Assembly: GCA_019359745.1 (NCBI GenBank)
Contig: JAHHGT010000009.1
Span: 62,001 to 126,000, forward strand
Length of the DNA: 64,000 nt
Direction of reading: 5' to 3'
Source: Aphanothece saxicola GSE-SYN-MK-01-06B
Lineage (GTDB): Bacteria > Cyanobacteriota > Cyanobacteriia > PCC-6307 > Cyanobiaceae
How positions within the stretch are numbered: the first letter of the stretch is position 1; every line of letters starts with the position of its first letter. A model generated the notes under the pieces. The model saw only the letters and a list, made by a program, of their open reading frames with translations. It ran no database searches and had not been told where the DNA came from. This document shows, one piece after another, positions 37,629 to 47,578 of this stretch. A program made the translations under genes and the position numbers.

Positions 37629-40600
37629 AAGGGCCGCTGCAGGGCGCCCTGGGTGGGGTGGTAAGGGATGAACGGGGTACCGGGTCCCTTGAAGTTGAAG
37701 TCGTTGAGCCGCACCCTGATGCCGCCCAGTCCGTCATAGGGGCTGTAGTACACGCCGATCTCGTAGGCACGCCGCTGCCAGCGCAGCTCCAGGTAGGAGC
37801 CGGTGACATCGCCGTAGAAGCCCGAATTGGGATCCACGTTGAAGCCGATGCCGCCGCTGAAGACCAGCGGGCCGATCAGTTGCTGGGACAGGCCGATGCC
37901 GACCGTGCCCAGGTCGACGGCGCGGTCGAAGTTGAGCGGGCTCTGGCCCTGGCGCAGGGTGATGCCGCCGGTGACCGTGAGCTGGGTGTAATCGAGGAAC
38001 GGCTTCTCGAAGCGCCCCAGGGTGAGGGTGGGGCCACCGGAGAGGCCGATCGTGTTCTGGTTGGTGCCGTCACTGAAGTAGGCGGCCACCCCGAGCAGGT
38101 TGGCGTTGAAGCGCAGGCCAGGCACGATCGGCACCGGTGAATTGGCCAGCGAGATCACCGGTGGGCTGGTGGTGGGCTTGCCGGTCCAGATCGGGTAGGA
38201 GAAGTTCATCGAGCCGATGGCGTTGGCACGCCACACCTGCAGCAGGTCGGGGCTGGTGGCCTGGACGGCCTGGAAGTTGCCCACGCCCATGCGCCAGTAG
38301 TAGCTGCGGGACAGCTGGCCCCAGCTGGGCAGGCTTCCCTGCTGCTCGAGCGAGACGCCATAGGCGGAGTAGACGTCCTGTTCGCCCAGGGAGCCGTTCC
38401 AGGTGCGGAAGCGATAGGCACCGAAGAGGCGGAAGGTGCTGGGGCCCAGCAGGGGCATCTTCACCACCCGGGCCAGGTCGCCGAAGCTGCGGGTGCCGTT
38501 GGCAAAATTGTCGGGATTGAGGGTGGAGAGGCTGAGGCGGGCATCGGCGTTGAAGCCCAGCAGGGGCCCGGTGAGCCGGGCATCCAGACCGAAGTAGTCG
38601 CCGCCCTTGGCCGGCTGCTCGACGATGTTGGTGGAACCTGCCGGTGATCCGGGCAGGGGATAGGCGTCGGTGTTGCCGGTGTAAAGGCGCTGGATCATCA
38701 CCTGCGGCTGCAGGTTCAGGAGTCCCTTCTGGCCGATCTTGATCGGAATGTTGTAGCCGAGGAAGAAGCCGTCCCGGTCTTCCCGGTCGTTGCCGATCAC
38801 CAGCGGATTGCTCACCTCGTCCTGCTTCTGGATGCGGCGCTGGCGCACGACCCGGATCGGCAGGCGATCCTCCAGCCGCAGTGTGTTGCGGCGGGCCTTG
38901 ACCAGGGTGTCGCCGTTGGGCAGCAGGGTGATGACGACCTTCTCCGAATCCATCCACGACTGGGCCGGCGTGAACGGGTCGTTGGTGAAGCCCACCCGGT
39001 CGCCGGAGAGGGTGTTGGGGGTGAGCTTGAGGCGCCGGGCCTGGATGCGCCAGCGGCTCACGGTGCCCTTGATCAGTTCCTGGTTTCCTTCGGTGGTCTG
39101 GTCCTTGAGCTGCTCGGGGCGGGTGGTGCCGAAGTCGTTGGCCACTTCAGGCGTGGTGAACTCCCGCGGGAAGCCGAAGCGGCGCTCGGCCTTGAGGCTG
39201 CGCTCGAAGGTCACGTTCTCGACCCGTTGGGGAATCCGGGCGATGGCCTCGCGGCGCCGCCGTTCCTGGTCCCGCGCGTTGCGCCACACCCCCCCCTTGT
39301 CCGGGACCGGCTGAACCGGAGGTGGCGGGGCCGGCTGGCCGCTGGTGCCGGTCCAGCCGGGGCCCATGGTCACCTGCTCGAGCTGCTGGGCCAGCCCATC
39401 GGGCTGCTCGCTGGAAAGGGGTGGGGCCCCCGGGCAGCCCTGGGCGGGCGGCACCGGCAGTGGCTGGCTGGCGATCTTGTCGGTGCCGAAGCGGTAACGC
39501 AGACCCAGCAGGTAGGCGTTGCTGCCCTCGCTGACACCGCTGAAGGTGCCGTAGGCGCCGGAGCGGTGGTGGATGCGGCCCACGGCCGACCAACGGGGCG
39601 TGACCAGGGCCTCCACCTCGAAGGCCAGGTAGTTGAGCAGGCGCGCCGAGTTCTGGCGGAAGGTCTGCTCGTAGTTGCTCTTGGCCGTGGTGACGCTCAG
39701 GCCCTCGACGAAGAAGATGTTCAGCCAGGGCCGCAGCCACAGGCGCAGGCCGAGACCACCGGTGAACTCGCCGAAGTTCTGGGCGGGGGTGTTGGAAAAG
39801 GGGATGGTCTGGTTGAAGCCGCCCCCCGGCTGGGCGCTGGCCCGGTGCCCCAGCAGGTTGGCATCGAACTCCAGCGACAGCGGGCCTGCCTGGAACAGGC
39901 GGCGCTGCATGCCGATGCCCCCGAGGTATTCGGGCCGGAAGCGACCGCTGAAGGTGAAGGTGTCGCCGAACTCACCGGCATACATCTGGCCGGCCCAGGC
40001 GGTGACAGCCCAGGGGTAAGGCTGCCACTGGGGCACGGCCGGATAGGAGGGCGTGCAGCTGATCGGCTCGGGCGGAGGCAGGGGCGTGGAGGCGGCCTGC
40101 TCGAGGTCGAAGTCCTCCTTGGTGGTGTCCAGGTCGATGACGCCATAAACGTCGTCGATTTCCCCCACCCCCTCCAGCAGGGCGTAGCGGAGGCGGCTGC
40201 CCTGCAGATACTGCTGGCCGCGCTGGAAGCGCACGTTGCCCACCGCCAGGAGGGTGCGGGTGCTGGCCTCGAACTCCAGCCGGTCGGCCAGCAGGCGGCC
40301 GCCGGCGAGGCGGGCCATGACGCTGCCGGTGGCGACGAAACGCTGCAGCTGGCTGTCATAGCCCTGCTGGTTGGCGGTCAGCTCCAGCTCCAGGGGCACC
40401 GCGTCGCTGGCGGTGGCGGCGTAGATGTCCGCCGCCGGGGCTGTGGCGGCCGCGGGCGCGGCTGGGGTGGGCTCCGCCGGGGGCTGGGGCGTGATCGCCA
40501 GGGGCCGCCGCCTCGGCGCTGGGGGCTCCCCTGGAGGTTCGGTCCCGGCCTGGGATGGCGGCAGGCCTTGGGGCTCGCCCTGGGGCTCGTCGTCGAAGGG

Positions 40601-40807
40601 ATCGGGGGTGGAAGCGGTGCTGGGGGTGGCGGCCGGCGCCGGGGCGAGTTGCGCCTGGGCGGCCTGGAGCCTGGAAGGGAGTTCCGGTCGGGCCTGGGCC
40701 GGTGCGGCCGTCAACGCCAGCACGCCACCGATGCCCAGCCACAGGCCCAGCCCAGAGGTCAGGCCTTCAGGGGCCTGGCGACGTCCCGAGCGGGGATGGA
40801 GCACCAC
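37625..40807 (-). CDS. DUF3769 outer-membrane beta-barrel protein (LptD-like)
   Basis: A 1060-residue protein with GTG start at 40807 (a second GTG follows at once); the open frame continues upstream but that part lacks a signal and overlaps the psbI side. A signal-like segment LGLWLGIGGVLALTAAPAQA is followed by a Pro/Ala-rich linker, an OstA-like part (GSVMARLAGGRLLADRLEFE) and a long C-terminal region of alternating aromatic strands as in barrels, ending SYLELRWQRRAYEIGVYYSPYDGLGGIR-like repeats. Cyanobacterial DUF3769 proteins are thought to be the LPS-assembly LptD counterpart. That role is inferred. Confidence 0.8.
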   Translation of the reverse strand: MVLHPRSGRRQAPEGLTSGLGLWLGIGGVLALTAAPAQARPELPSRLQAAQAQLAPAPAATPSTASTPDPFDDEPQGEPQGLPPSQAGTEPPGEPPAPRRRPLAITPQPPAEPTPAAPAAATAPAADIYAATASDAVPLELELTANQQGYDSQLQRFVATGSVMARLAGGRLLADRLEFEASTRTLLAVGNVRFQRGQQYLQGSRLRYALLEGVGEIDDVYGVIDLDTTKEDFDLEQAASTPLPPPEPISCTPSYPAVPQWQPYPWAVTAWAGQMYAGEFGDTFTFSGRFRPEYLGGIGMQRRLFQAGPLSLEFDANLLGHRASAQPGGGFNQTIPFSNTPAQNFGEFTGGLGLRLWLRPWLNIFFVEGLSVTTAKSNYEQTFRQNSARLLNYLAFEVEALVTPRWSAVGRIHHRSGAYGTFSGVSEGSNAYLLGLRYRFGTDKIASQPLPVPPAQGCPGAPPLSSEQPDGLAQQLEQVTMGPGWTGTSGQPAPPPPVQPVPDKGGVWRNARDQERRRREAIARIPQRVENVTFERSLKAERRFGFPREFTTPEVANDFGTTRPEQLKDQTTEGNQELIKGTVSRWRIQARRLKLTPNTLSGDRVGFTNDPFTPAQSWMDSEKVVITLLPNGDTLVKARRNTLRLEDRLPIRVVRQRRIQKQDEVSNPLVIGNDREDRDGFFLGYNIPIKIGQKGLLNLQPQVMIQRLYTGNTDAYPLPGSPAGSTNIVEQPAKGGDYFGLDARLTGPLLGFNADARLSLSTLNPDNFANGTRSFGDLARVVKMPLLGPSTFRLFGAYRFRTWNGSLGEQDVYSAYGVSLEQQGSLPSWGQLSRSYYWRMGVGNFQAVQATSPDLLQVWRANAIGSMNFSYPIWTGKPTTSPPVISLANSPVPIVPGLRFNANLLGVAAYFSDGTNQNTIGLSGGPTLTLGRFEKPFLDYTQLTVTGGITLRQGQSPLNFDRAVDLGTVGIGLSQQLIGPLVFSGGIGFNVDPNSGFYGDVTGSYLELRWQRRAYEIGVYYSPYDGLGGIRVRLNDFNFKGPGTPFIPYHPTQGALQRPF

Positions 40808-40922
40808 AGGTAGCGGATGGGCAGCAAGGTCGCGGCCGATCCTGCCATGGGAGATCGGGGACGACCCCCCGAAGCGGACCGGTTGTCGGGACGGGTGGCG
40901 GGTGGCGACGCCGCCGAAGGAG

Positions 40923-41042
40923 TCAGTCCTCCAGGTCCTTGCGGCTGGGGGAACGGGTGGGATCGCTGGCCAGGAAGCCGAAGACGAAGATCCCGATGAA
41001 GAAGAAGACGACGGAGTAAACCGAGATCTTGAGAGCGAGCAT
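40923..41042 (-). CDS. psbI: Photosystem II reaction centre protein I
   Basis: A 39-residue single-helix peptide. [19 protein letters not shown] starts the helix, then [21 protein letters not shown]. This matches PsbI, which binds D1 and CP43 early in PSII assembly. It lies 115 bp upstream of the DUF3769 gene on the same strand and is divergent from the GH38 gene. Confidence 0.97.
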   Translation of the reverse strand: MLALKISVYSVVFFFIGIFVFGFLASDPTRSPSRKDLED

Positions 41043-41204
41043 GGTCTGTCCGGCGGGTGACAGGGAGTGACGGGCGCCGGTACGGGTCTCAATGACCCCT
41101 CGGCAGCCGCATCATCTTATGGGTGGTGGTTGGCCATCCAGCCTGTCCGATGCCGTTTGGCAGGGGCAACCGGCTCCGATTGAAACGTTTCGGTCACGTT
41201 CCCC

Positions 41205-44135
41205 ATGCCACGGCCCCTGGATCTCCAACCGCTCTGGCAGGCCCTGCAGCCCGGGGGCGGAAGCGGTCCGGCCCTGGGGGAGGCGTGGGGACGCTGCCAC
41301 CGCCCCGACTGGGCGGCCCGGGGCCTGATCATCTGGCCCCGGGGCGGCCAGTGGCGCCAGTTGCAGCTGCGCTGCCCCTGCCCGGAGCCCTGGCGGCCCC
41401 TGGCGGCCGGCGCCCGGGCCCGGCTGGTGCTGTCCTGGTGGGCCGATCGGGCCGAACTGTGGGTCGATGGCCAGCGGGTCCACAGCGGCGATCTGTTCGA
41501 CACCGCCTGCCGCTGGCCCCTGCCCGAGCGCTGGTGGCAGGGGGAGGCCCTGGAGCTGGAGCTGCGGCTGCGCAGCCCGGTGCACGATGACGGCGCCCTG
41601 ATCACCAGCCGGATCGAGCTCGAGCCGCTGGACCCGGCCGATCCCCTGGGCCTGCTGGCGGCCACCGCTGCTGAGCTGCGCGAGTTGCGTCGCGCCCATG
41701 GCCATGGGGAGGCCCCGGGGGAGGGCCGCCTGCAGGTGCTGGGCCACGCCCACCTCGACCTGGCCTGGCTGTGGCCCGTGGCCGACACCTGGCAGGCGGC
41801 GGAGCGCACCTTCGCCTCCGCCCTCGACCTGATGGAGCGCTTTGGCTCGCTCCACTTCGGCCACTCCACCCCGGCCCTCTACGCCTGGCTGGAGCGCCAC
41901 CGGCCGGCCCTGTTCGCCCGGGTCCGACGGGCCATGGCGGAGGGCCGCTTCGAACCCATCAACGGCCCGTGGGTGGAGAGCGACTGCGTGCTGCTCTCCA
42001 CCGCCTCGCTGTTGCGCCAGTTCCAGGAGGGCCAGCACTACAGCCAGCGCACGTTCCCGGAGTGGAGCCACCGGCTGGCCTGGTTGCCGGACAGCTTCGG
42101 CTTCGCGGCCGGTCTGCCGGCGGTGGCGGCCGCCACCGGTGTGCGCTGGTTCTGCACCCACAAACTGGCTTGGAACGCCACCAACCCCTTCCCCCATCGT
42201 CTGTTCCGCTGGCGCAGCCGCTGTGGCGCCGAGGTGCTGGCCCTGATGACGGCGCCGATCGGCACCAATGGCGACCCGGTGGCGATGGAGCGCTACCGGC
42301 TGCAGTGGCAGCAGGCGAGCGGCTGCGCCGACGCCCTCTGGCTGCCGGGGGTGGGGGACCACGGCGGCGGACCCACCGCCGAGATGCTGGAGCAGCTGGA
42401 GCTCTGGCAGGGGCAGCCGGTGGCGGCCGGCCAGCGGCACGGCACCCTGCGGGCCTACCTCGATCCCCTGGAGTCCCTGGCGGGCCAACTGCCGGTGTGG
42501 CGCGACGAGCTCTACCTGGAGCTGCACAGGGGCTGCGCCACCAGCCGCCCGGATCAGAAGCGCCACAACCGCACCCTGGAGCGGCTGCTGCGGGAGGCGG
42601 ATCTGGCCGCGGCGCTGTTCGCTCAGCCGGCCGAGGCCGCCGACGACGACTGGCGCAGCCTGCTGTTCCAGCAGTTCCACGACATCCTGCCGGGCACCTC
42701 GATCCCGGAGGTGTTCGAGCAGGCCGAACCCCAGTGGCGGGCCGCCCGCCGCCGGGCCGCCCGCCGCCGCGACCGTGCCCTGGGACGGGCCCTGGCTGGT
42801 GGGGCGCCAGCCGGGGCTGTGGACGCCTGGTGCGCCGTGCAGCTGCAGCCGCTGCCGGCCCAGCCGCGCACCCTGCGGCTGCCGGGGGGCGACTGGTGGC
42901 TGGCAGGGGCACAGGGCGACCGGCGCCTGATCGGGCAGCCGGCCCCCGGCGGCGGCCAGTGGCTGCAGATCCCAGGCATCGACGGGGTGGGGGTGCAACG
43001 CCTGCGGCGCCAGGGCACCGGCGACGGGGCCCCCTGGCCCGTGGCGGCCCCGGTGCGGTTGGAGCGGGTCGCCGGCGAGGGGCCGGAGCGCTGGCACCTG
43101 GGCAACGGCCTGGTGGCGGCCCTGATCGGCCCGGCGGGGGTGGAGCAGCTGTTTGATGGAGCTGGCATGCCCCAGCTGGCGGGGCCGCTGGCCTGGTGCC
43201 GTTGGCGCGATCGGGGCGAGTTCTGGGATGCCTGGGACCTGGCCGCCGACTACCGCCAGCACCCGCTGGCCTGGAGCTGGCAGGGGGCACCGCAATGGTT
43301 GGAGACGGGGCCACTGTGTGGCCGCTTCGTCTGGCGCGGCCGCTGCGGCGAGAGTCCGGTGCGCCTGGACGGCCGCCTGCTGGCGGGCAGCCCCTGGCTG
43401 GAGCTGGTGCTGAGCACCCAGTGGCAGCAGCGCCATGAGCTGCTGCGGCTGGAGATTCCCCTGGCCTCGCCGGCCTGCCGCTGGGCGGCCGACACCTCCG
43501 GCGGGGTGATCGAGCGGCCGGCCACGGCCCGCACCGCCCGGGAACGGGCCCGCTGGGAGGTGAGCGCCATCAGCTGGCTGGCCTCGGTGGGGCCGGGCCG
43601 CGGCGATGGCCTGGCGGTGCTGCTGGACGGCCCCCAGGGGGTGTCGGGGACGGCCGATCGCCTGGGGGTGTCGCTGCTGCGGGGCCCCACCTGGCCCGAT
43701 CCCGGCGCCGACAACGGCTGGCAGCGGCAGCGGCTGGCCCTGCTGCCCTGCCCTGATGGCTGGCGGGCGGCCGCCGCTCCCCAGCAGGCCACCCGGCTGC
43801 GGGAGCCGCTCTGGTGCCGGCCGGTGGCGACGGCGGGGGGCTCAGCCGTGGCGGCCGAAACGTTCTTTCCTTCGCTCGGCGACGATCTGCAGCTGGTGGC
43901 CCTGCGGCCGCTGCCGGCGCCAGCCGACCAGGGGGGGGCGAGGCAGGCGCTGCTCAGCGTGCAGAATCTCGGGCCCTGCCGGCGCCGCCTCTCGATCGGT
44001 CCCGACTGGACGGTGCTGGAGCGCTGCGATGGCCTGGGCCAGGGGGTGGCGGATGGCGGCGGTCTACTGCAGTTGAGCCCCTGGCAACTGGGCCACTGGA
44101 CAGTGCGCAAGGCCGCGGCGGCTCAGTCGTCGTGA
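41205..44135 (+). CDS. Glycoside hydrolase family 38 alpha-mannosidase
   Basis: A 976-residue cytoplasmic enzyme. The zinc-binding [12 protein letters not shown] is near residue 181. The nucleophile Asp is in [10 protein letters not shown] near residue 258. [16 protein letters not shown] is near 490. The large C-terminal beta domains follow and contain WHLGNGLV. It would hydrolyse terminal alpha-mannosides. A use in turnover of storage or surface glycans is inferred. The last 13 bp overlap the convergent psbN. Confidence 0.92.
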   Translation: MPRPLDLQPLWQALQPGGGSGPALGEAWGRCHRPDWAARGLIIWPRGGQWRQLQLRCPCPEPWRPLAAGARARLVLSWWADRAELWVDGQRVHSGDLFDTACRWPLPERWWQGEALELELRLRSPVHDDGALITSRIELEPLDPADPLGLLAATAAELRELRRAHGHGEAPGEGRLQVLGHAHLDLAWLWPVADTWQAAERTFASALDLMERFGSLHFGHSTPALYAWLERHRPALFARVRRAMAEGRFEPINGPWVESDCVLLSTASLLRQFQEGQHYSQRTFPEWSHRLAWLPDSFGFAAGLPAVAAATGVRWFCTHKLAWNATNPFPHRLFRWRSRCGAEVLALMTAPIGTNGDPVAMERYRLQWQQASGCADALWLPGVGDHGGGPTAEMLEQLELWQGQPVAAGQRHGTLRAYLDPLESLAGQLPVWRDELYLELHRGCATSRPDQKRHNRTLERLLREADLAAALFAQPAEAADDDWRSLLFQQFHDILPGTSIPEVFEQAEPQWRAARRRAARRRDRALGRALAGGAPAGAVDAWCAVQLQPLPAQPRTLRLPGGDWWLAGAQGDRRLIGQPAPGGGQWLQIPGIDGVGVQRLRRQGTGDGAPWPVAAPVRLERVAGEGPERWHLGNGLVAALIGPAGVEQLFDGAGMPQLAGPLAWCRWRDRGEFWDAWDLAADYRQHPLAWSWQGAPQWLETGPLCGRFVWRGRCGESPVRLDGRLLAGSPWLELVLSTQWQQRHELLRLEIPLASPACRWAADTSGGVIERPATARTARERARWEVSAISWLASVGPGRGDGLAVLLDGPQGVSGTADRLGVSLLRGPTWPDPGADNGWQRQRLALLPCPDGWRAAAAPQQATRLREPLWCRPVATAGGSAVAAETFFPSLGDDLQLVALRPLPAPADQGGARQALLSVQNLGPCRRRLSIGPDWTVLERCDGLGQGVADGGGLLQLSPWQLGHWTVRKAAAAQSS

Positions 44136-44272
44136 TCGTCGAAGGGATCGGTGAGGCCCTTGGAAGGGGGGCCGAAGGCGGTGTACACCCCGAAACCGGT
44201 GAGGGCCAGGAGCACGGCGAGCACCGCGAGGGCCACGGAGAGGGCGGGGGAGGTGCTGGCGGCGGGATCCAT
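44123..44272 (-). CDS. psbN: PsbN protein
   Basis: A 49-residue single-helix protein: a short leader ([12 protein letters not shown]), a helix of Ala/Val/Leu, then [19 protein letters not shown] and the acidic end DDHDD. PsbN is not a PSII subunit but is needed for early assembly and repair of the reaction centre. It is on the strand opposite psbH, the same arrangement as in plastid genomes, with a 127-bp shared promoter region. Confidence 0.97.
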   Translation of the reverse strand: MDPAASTSPALSVALAVLAVLLALTGFGVYTAFGPPSKGLTDPFDDHDD

Positions 44273-44399
44273 GGGGGACTCTCAGGCGGTGCAGGGGACG
44301 CGGTGTTTGCGTCACAACTCTCGACAGCCCAACTCGGTGGGGCCGGCAAGACCCTTACAGTAAGCACCGCGATCCCGTGCCCGAGAGGTCCGAGCTGCC

Positions 44400-44600
44400 A
44401 TGGCCCAACGCACCCGTCTGGGAAACCTGCTGCGCCCCCTGAATTCCGAGTACGGCAAGGTGGTGCCCGGCTGGGGTACCACCCCCGTGATGGGCGTGTT
44501 CATGCTGCTCTTCCTGGTGTTCCTGCTGGTGATCCTGCAGCTGTACAACAAGTCCCTCCTGCTCGAGGGCATCAACGTCAACTGGAACGGCGTCGGCTGA
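44400..44600 (+). CDS. psbH: Photosystem II reaction centre protein H
   Basis: A 66-residue protein: a basic N-terminus ([19 protein letters not shown]), [13 protein letters not shown], one transmembrane helix ([19 protein letters not shown]) and the tail [14 protein letters not shown]. PsbH stabilises CP47 and the quinone site of PSII. The tatA and pth genes follow on the same strand at 19 and 13 bp, so they may be co-transcribed. Confidence 0.97.
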   Translation: MAQRTRLGNLLRPLNSEYGKVVPGWGTTPVMGVFMLLFLVFLLVILQLYNKSLLLEGINVNWNGVG

Positions 44601-44619
44601 TTCCTCTCGCCCCCTGTCC

Positions 44620-44931
44620 ATGAACATCTTCGGCATCGGTCTGCCCGAGATGGCGGTCATCGCCGCCATCGGGCTGCTGGTCTTCGGACCCAAGCGCCTG
44701 CCCGAGCTCGGCAAGACCCTTGGACGCACCCTGCGCGGCTTCCAGTCGGCCTCGCAGGAGTTCGAGAAGGAGTTCCGCACGGCGGTGGGCACCGATCAGT
44801 CCATCGACATCTCCGGCCCCCCCGCCGCCATTCCGCCAGCCGCCGAGACAGCAGTCGTCGCTGCGGCTGAAACCACCCCGGCGGTGGTGGTTGAGGACAG
44901 TGCCGCACCGTCCACCGGCCCCTCCAGCTGA
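44620..44931 (+). CDS. tatA: Sec-independent protein translocase TatA
   Basis: A 103-residue protein. MNIFGIGLPEMAVIAAIG is the short periplasmic end and helix, with the conserved Glu at residue 10. FGPKRLPELGKTLGRTLRGFQ is the amphipathic hinge helix. The tail is Ala/Pro-rich. It forms the pore of the twin-arginine system in thylakoid and plasma membrane. No tatC is in the window. Confidence 0.95.
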   Translation: MNIFGIGLPEMAVIAAIGLLVFGPKRLPELGKTLGRTLRGFQSASQEFEKEFRTAVGTDQSIDISGPPAAIPPAAETAVVAAAETTPAVVVEDSAAPSTGPSS

Positions 44932-44944
44932 GGGCGATCGGCCG

Positions 44945-45553
44945 TTGGATCTGCAATTGCTGGTGGGCCTGGGCAATCCCGGTGCCCGCTACGCCGACAC
45001 CCGCCACAACGTCGGCTTCATGGTGCTGGAGCGGCTGGCCCGCGCCGGTGGCGCCAGCTTCCGCAACCAGGGTCGCCTGCACGGGCTGCTGGCCGAGGTG
45101 GGGCAGGGGGACCAGCGGCTGCGGCTGCTGATGCCCCAGACCTTCATGAACGACAGCGGCCGCTCGATCCGCGCCGCCATCGACTGGTTCCGGCTTGAGC
45201 CCGCCCAGATGCTGGTGCTGGTGGACGACATGGACCTGCCCCTGGGGCGCCTGCGGGTGCGCGCCGCGGGCGGCGCCGGCGGCCACAACGGCCTGCGCAG
45301 CACGATCGCCCACCTGGGCAGCGAGTCCTTCGCGCGGCTGCGCATCGGCATCGGTGCCCCTGGTGAGACGCCCGAGGAGCGCCGGGCCCGCACGGTGTCG
45401 CACGTGCTGGGCAAGTTCGCCGCCGCCGACCGGCCCGTGCTGGACACGGTGCTGGCGGAGGTGGAGGCGGGCATCGACCTGATCCGCCGGCAGGGCCTGG
45501 AGCGGGCTGCCAATCGCCTGAACAGTTTTCGCCCCGATCCGCCGCCATCCTGA
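44945..45553 (+). CDS. pth: Peptidyl-tRNA hydrolase
   Basis: A 202-residue enzyme that frees tRNA from stalled peptidyl-tRNA. LLVGLGNPGARYADTRHNVGF holds the catalytic His. LMPQTFMNDSGRSI and VLVDDMDLPLGRLRVR with GGAGGHNGLRS are further signatures. The start is TTG at 44945, 13 bp after tatA, the only start giving the normal length. No ATG lies in a suitable position. Confidence 0.95.
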   Translation: MDLQLLVGLGNPGARYADTRHNVGFMVLERLARAGGASFRNQGRLHGLLAEVGQGDQRLRLLMPQTFMNDSGRSIRAAIDWFRLEPAQMLVLVDDMDLPLGRLRVRAAGGAGGHNGLRSTIAHLGSESFARLRIGIGAPGETPEERRARTVSHVLGKFAAADRPVLDTVLAEVEAGIDLIRRQGLERAANRLNSFRPDPPPS

Positions 45554-45595
45554 GAGCATCGATCGACACCGACGCCACCCCCGCCCCCGCTTCCC

Positions 45596-45853
45596 GTGAG
45601 TCGCCTTCCTGCCACCAACGCACAGCTGCGGGTGCTGCGCCAGAGCTTCAGCCCCTGCCTGCTGGAGGGGGAGATCAGCGCCGGCAGCTTCCAGTGGCGC
45701 TTCCGTTGGGCCTTCGATCGGGGAGAGCTGCAGGTGGAGCCGTCCCTGGGGCGCGCCCTGATCCAGGACGCGCTGCTGCGCTTCCTGCTCAAGGCCGACT
45801 ACCAGCTCGAACCCGGCGGCGACTACGTCTTCACGGTGCGGGCGTCGTTCTGA
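45596..45853 (+). CDS. DUF3146 family protein
   Basis: An 85-residue cyanobacterial protein with GTG start. LEGEISAGSFQWRFRWAFDRGEL followed by VEPSLGRALIQDALLRFLL and YQLEPGGDYVFTVRA is the family core, a small alpha/beta fold. The function is unknown. It follows pth by 42 bp. Its 3' end overlaps the convergent YqgF-like gene by 23 bp. Confidence 0.78.
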   Translation: MSRLPATNAQLRVLRQSFSPCLLEGEISAGSFQWRFRWAFDRGELQVEPSLGRALIQDALLRFLLKADYQLEPGGDYVFTVRASF

Positions 45854-46259
45854 GCAGCGTCCGCCCCAGCCGGCGTTCCAGCAGCAGCTGGGCCACCACG
45901 TCGTCCCAGTCGCGGGGGGGCAGGCGCAGGCCCAGTGGCAGCAGCCTCCGCCAGCCCCGGGCGGGGAACAGCTCCCAGTAGCGGCGTCGCGCCGCCAGGG
46001 TGGTGCCGCGCTCATCCACCAGCTCCACCGGCAGCAGGGGCTCCAGGCGCCGCCGCCAGGGGCCGCTGCCGGTACCGTCGCCGATCACCACCGCCGCCAG
46101 GGCCTGGTGGCGGTGCCAGTCCTGCAGGCGCTGCCAGGCCGCTTCGGGGGGCAGCACCAGGGCCTGGCGGATCTCCAGGCGCTCGGGATCGGTGAGCACC
46201 AGGCCGCATTTGCTGCGGCCGGGATCGAGGCCGGCCAGGGGGCCGGGCGAGGCGGTCAT
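45831..46259 (-). CDS. RuvX/YqgF-like RNase H-fold protein
   Basis: A 142-residue protein. GLDPGRSKCGLVLTDPERL is the first catalytic-strand motif of the RNase H-like RuvC/YqgF superfamily, with Asp12. AAVVIGDGTGSGPW and VELVDERGTTLAARRRYWEL resemble the second and third blocks. It is similar in plan to the pre-16S rRNA nuclease YqgF but divergent, and could be a cyanobacterial paralogue. Its ATG overlaps the DUF3084 stop by 4 bp, so the two are coupled. Confidence 0.75.
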   Translation of the reverse strand: MTASPGPLAGLDPGRSKCGLVLTDPERLEIRQALVLPPEAAWQRLQDWHRHQALAAVVIGDGTGSGPWRRRLEPLLPVELVDERGTTLAARRRYWELFPARGWRRLLPLGLRLPPRDWDDVVAQLLLERRLGRTLLRTTPAP

Positions 46260-47503
46260 GGCCGCACGGGACGGGTGCCGGCGTCCTTGCGAACCCAGCG
46301 CAGCTCCACACTGATCGGATCGGGGGTGTCGGCGTTCTGGCTGGCCACCGCTTCGAGATTGGCGGTGACAGCGGCGGGCCGCTCGCTGAGTTCGCGGGCG
46401 AGGGCGTTTAGGCTGGCGGCATCGAACTGGAGGCCGTTGGCCAGGGTGCCCTGGCGCTGGACCTTGGCGAAGGCGGCGGCCAGCAGCAGGTTGAGGCGGC
46501 TGCGCACGGCATCGAGGTCGCGCACGTCGGGCTCGAGGGCGGTGCGGGAGAGCACCTCCCCCTGCTCCACCACCTGGCGGTTGGGGCGCAGGTCGGGGAA
46601 GGCCAGCACCTGGGCCTCGCCCCGCAGTACGTTGGCGGCCGAGCGGATGCTGACCACCCAGGTGCCGGGGGTGGCGAGCAGCGATTCGAGCCGGGTGATG
46701 TCGCTGCGGGGCACCAGCAGGATCTGGCGGTTGGGGGCCTGGCCGGGCAGCAGCAGCTGGAAGGCCGCCCGATTCGACTCCTGCAGCAGGGCATCGATCA
46801 CCTGCTTGGCCTGGTCGGGGCGCTGCAGCAGCACCTTGGCGGTGGCCAGGGGCTGGCCGCTGGCGATCACCACATCACCACGGCGCAGGGCGATGACATT
46901 GGTTTCGAGGTCCTTGAGCTCCTTGGCGCCGGCGGCGATGCGCTGGCGGACGCTGGCCAGTTCGGTCTCGGTGCGGCGGATCTCCGCGTCCCGGCCGCGC
47001 ACCTCGCTGGTGAGCCTGGCTCGCTCGGCCTCCAGCCGGACGCGCTCGGCCTGCAGGGGTTGCAGCTCGCGGCGCAGGGTGTCGATGCGGCGTTCGGCGG
47101 CCAGCAGCTGGCTCTGGGCCCGGCGCTGGCTGGCCAGGGCCTGGTCACGGCGGCGTTCGGCGGTGGTCAGATCGAGGCGGCTGCGTTCCAGCTCGCCCCG
47201 GGTGCGTTGCAGTTCACCCTTGTTGCGCTGCAGGGCGCTGCGGCTGTCGCGCAGGCGGTCCTCGATCTGATCGAGCTGGAACAGCCCCACCCGCAGGCGC
47301 TCGCTCACCAGCAGCATCAACGCCAGGGACACGGCGCTGATCAGGCTGCCGGTGAGCACCGTGATGACCACGGCGGTCTTGCGGGGCCGCAGGTTGAACA
47401 GGCTGAGGCGCGCCTTGCCCACGCGGCTGCCGAGCCGGTCGCCCAGGGTGGAGAGCACTCCGCCGAGCACCAGCAGGGCCAGGATCAGCAGCCAACCCGA
47501 CAC
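46256..47503 (-). CDS. DUF3084 domain-containing coiled-coil membrane protein
   Basis: A 415-residue protein (GTG start at 47503; in-frame TTG/GTG at 47533/47530 are alternatives). Two hydrophobic segments (VSGWLLILALLVLGGVLSTLG and TAVVITVLTGSLISAVSLALML) enclose LGSRVGKARLSLFNLRPRKT. A long coiled coil follows (about residues 65-180, Gln/Arg/Glu-rich heptads). The C-terminal domain begins near IVLRRGDVVIASGQPLA-like residues. The family is common in cyanobacteria, the function unknown; an envelope role is inferred. It lies 75 bp after ntcA. Confidence 0.8.
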   Translation of the reverse strand: MSGWLLILALLVLGGVLSTLGDRLGSRVGKARLSLFNLRPRKTAVVITVLTGSLISAVSLALMLLVSERLRVGLFQLDQIEDRLRDSRSALQRNKGELQRTRGELERSRLDLTTAERRRDQALASQRRAQSQLLAAERRIDTLRRELQPLQAERVRLEAERARLTSEVRGRDAEIRRTETELASVRQRIAAGAKELKDLETNVIALRRGDVVIASGQPLATAKVLLQRPDQAKQVIDALLQESNRAAFQLLLPGQAPNRQILLVPRSDITRLESLLATPGTWVVSIRSAANVLRGEAQVLAFPDLRPNRQVVEQGEVLSRTALEPDVRDLDAVRSRLNLLLAAAFAKVQRQGTLANGLQFDAASLNALARELSERPAAVTANLEAVASQNADTPDPISVELRWVRKDAGTRPVRP

Positions 47504-47578
47504 CTTCTGCGCCTCGGTTCCGCGGTGCACCAAGTATCCCTGCCGGTGGCCTCACGGCACCCGCCAGGGGCCGCCCGT

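Noticed and set aside
46107-47270. Serine/arginine-rich + strand frame opposite DUF3084
   Set aside because: It is the antisense reading of the coiled-coil codons and has no independent features.
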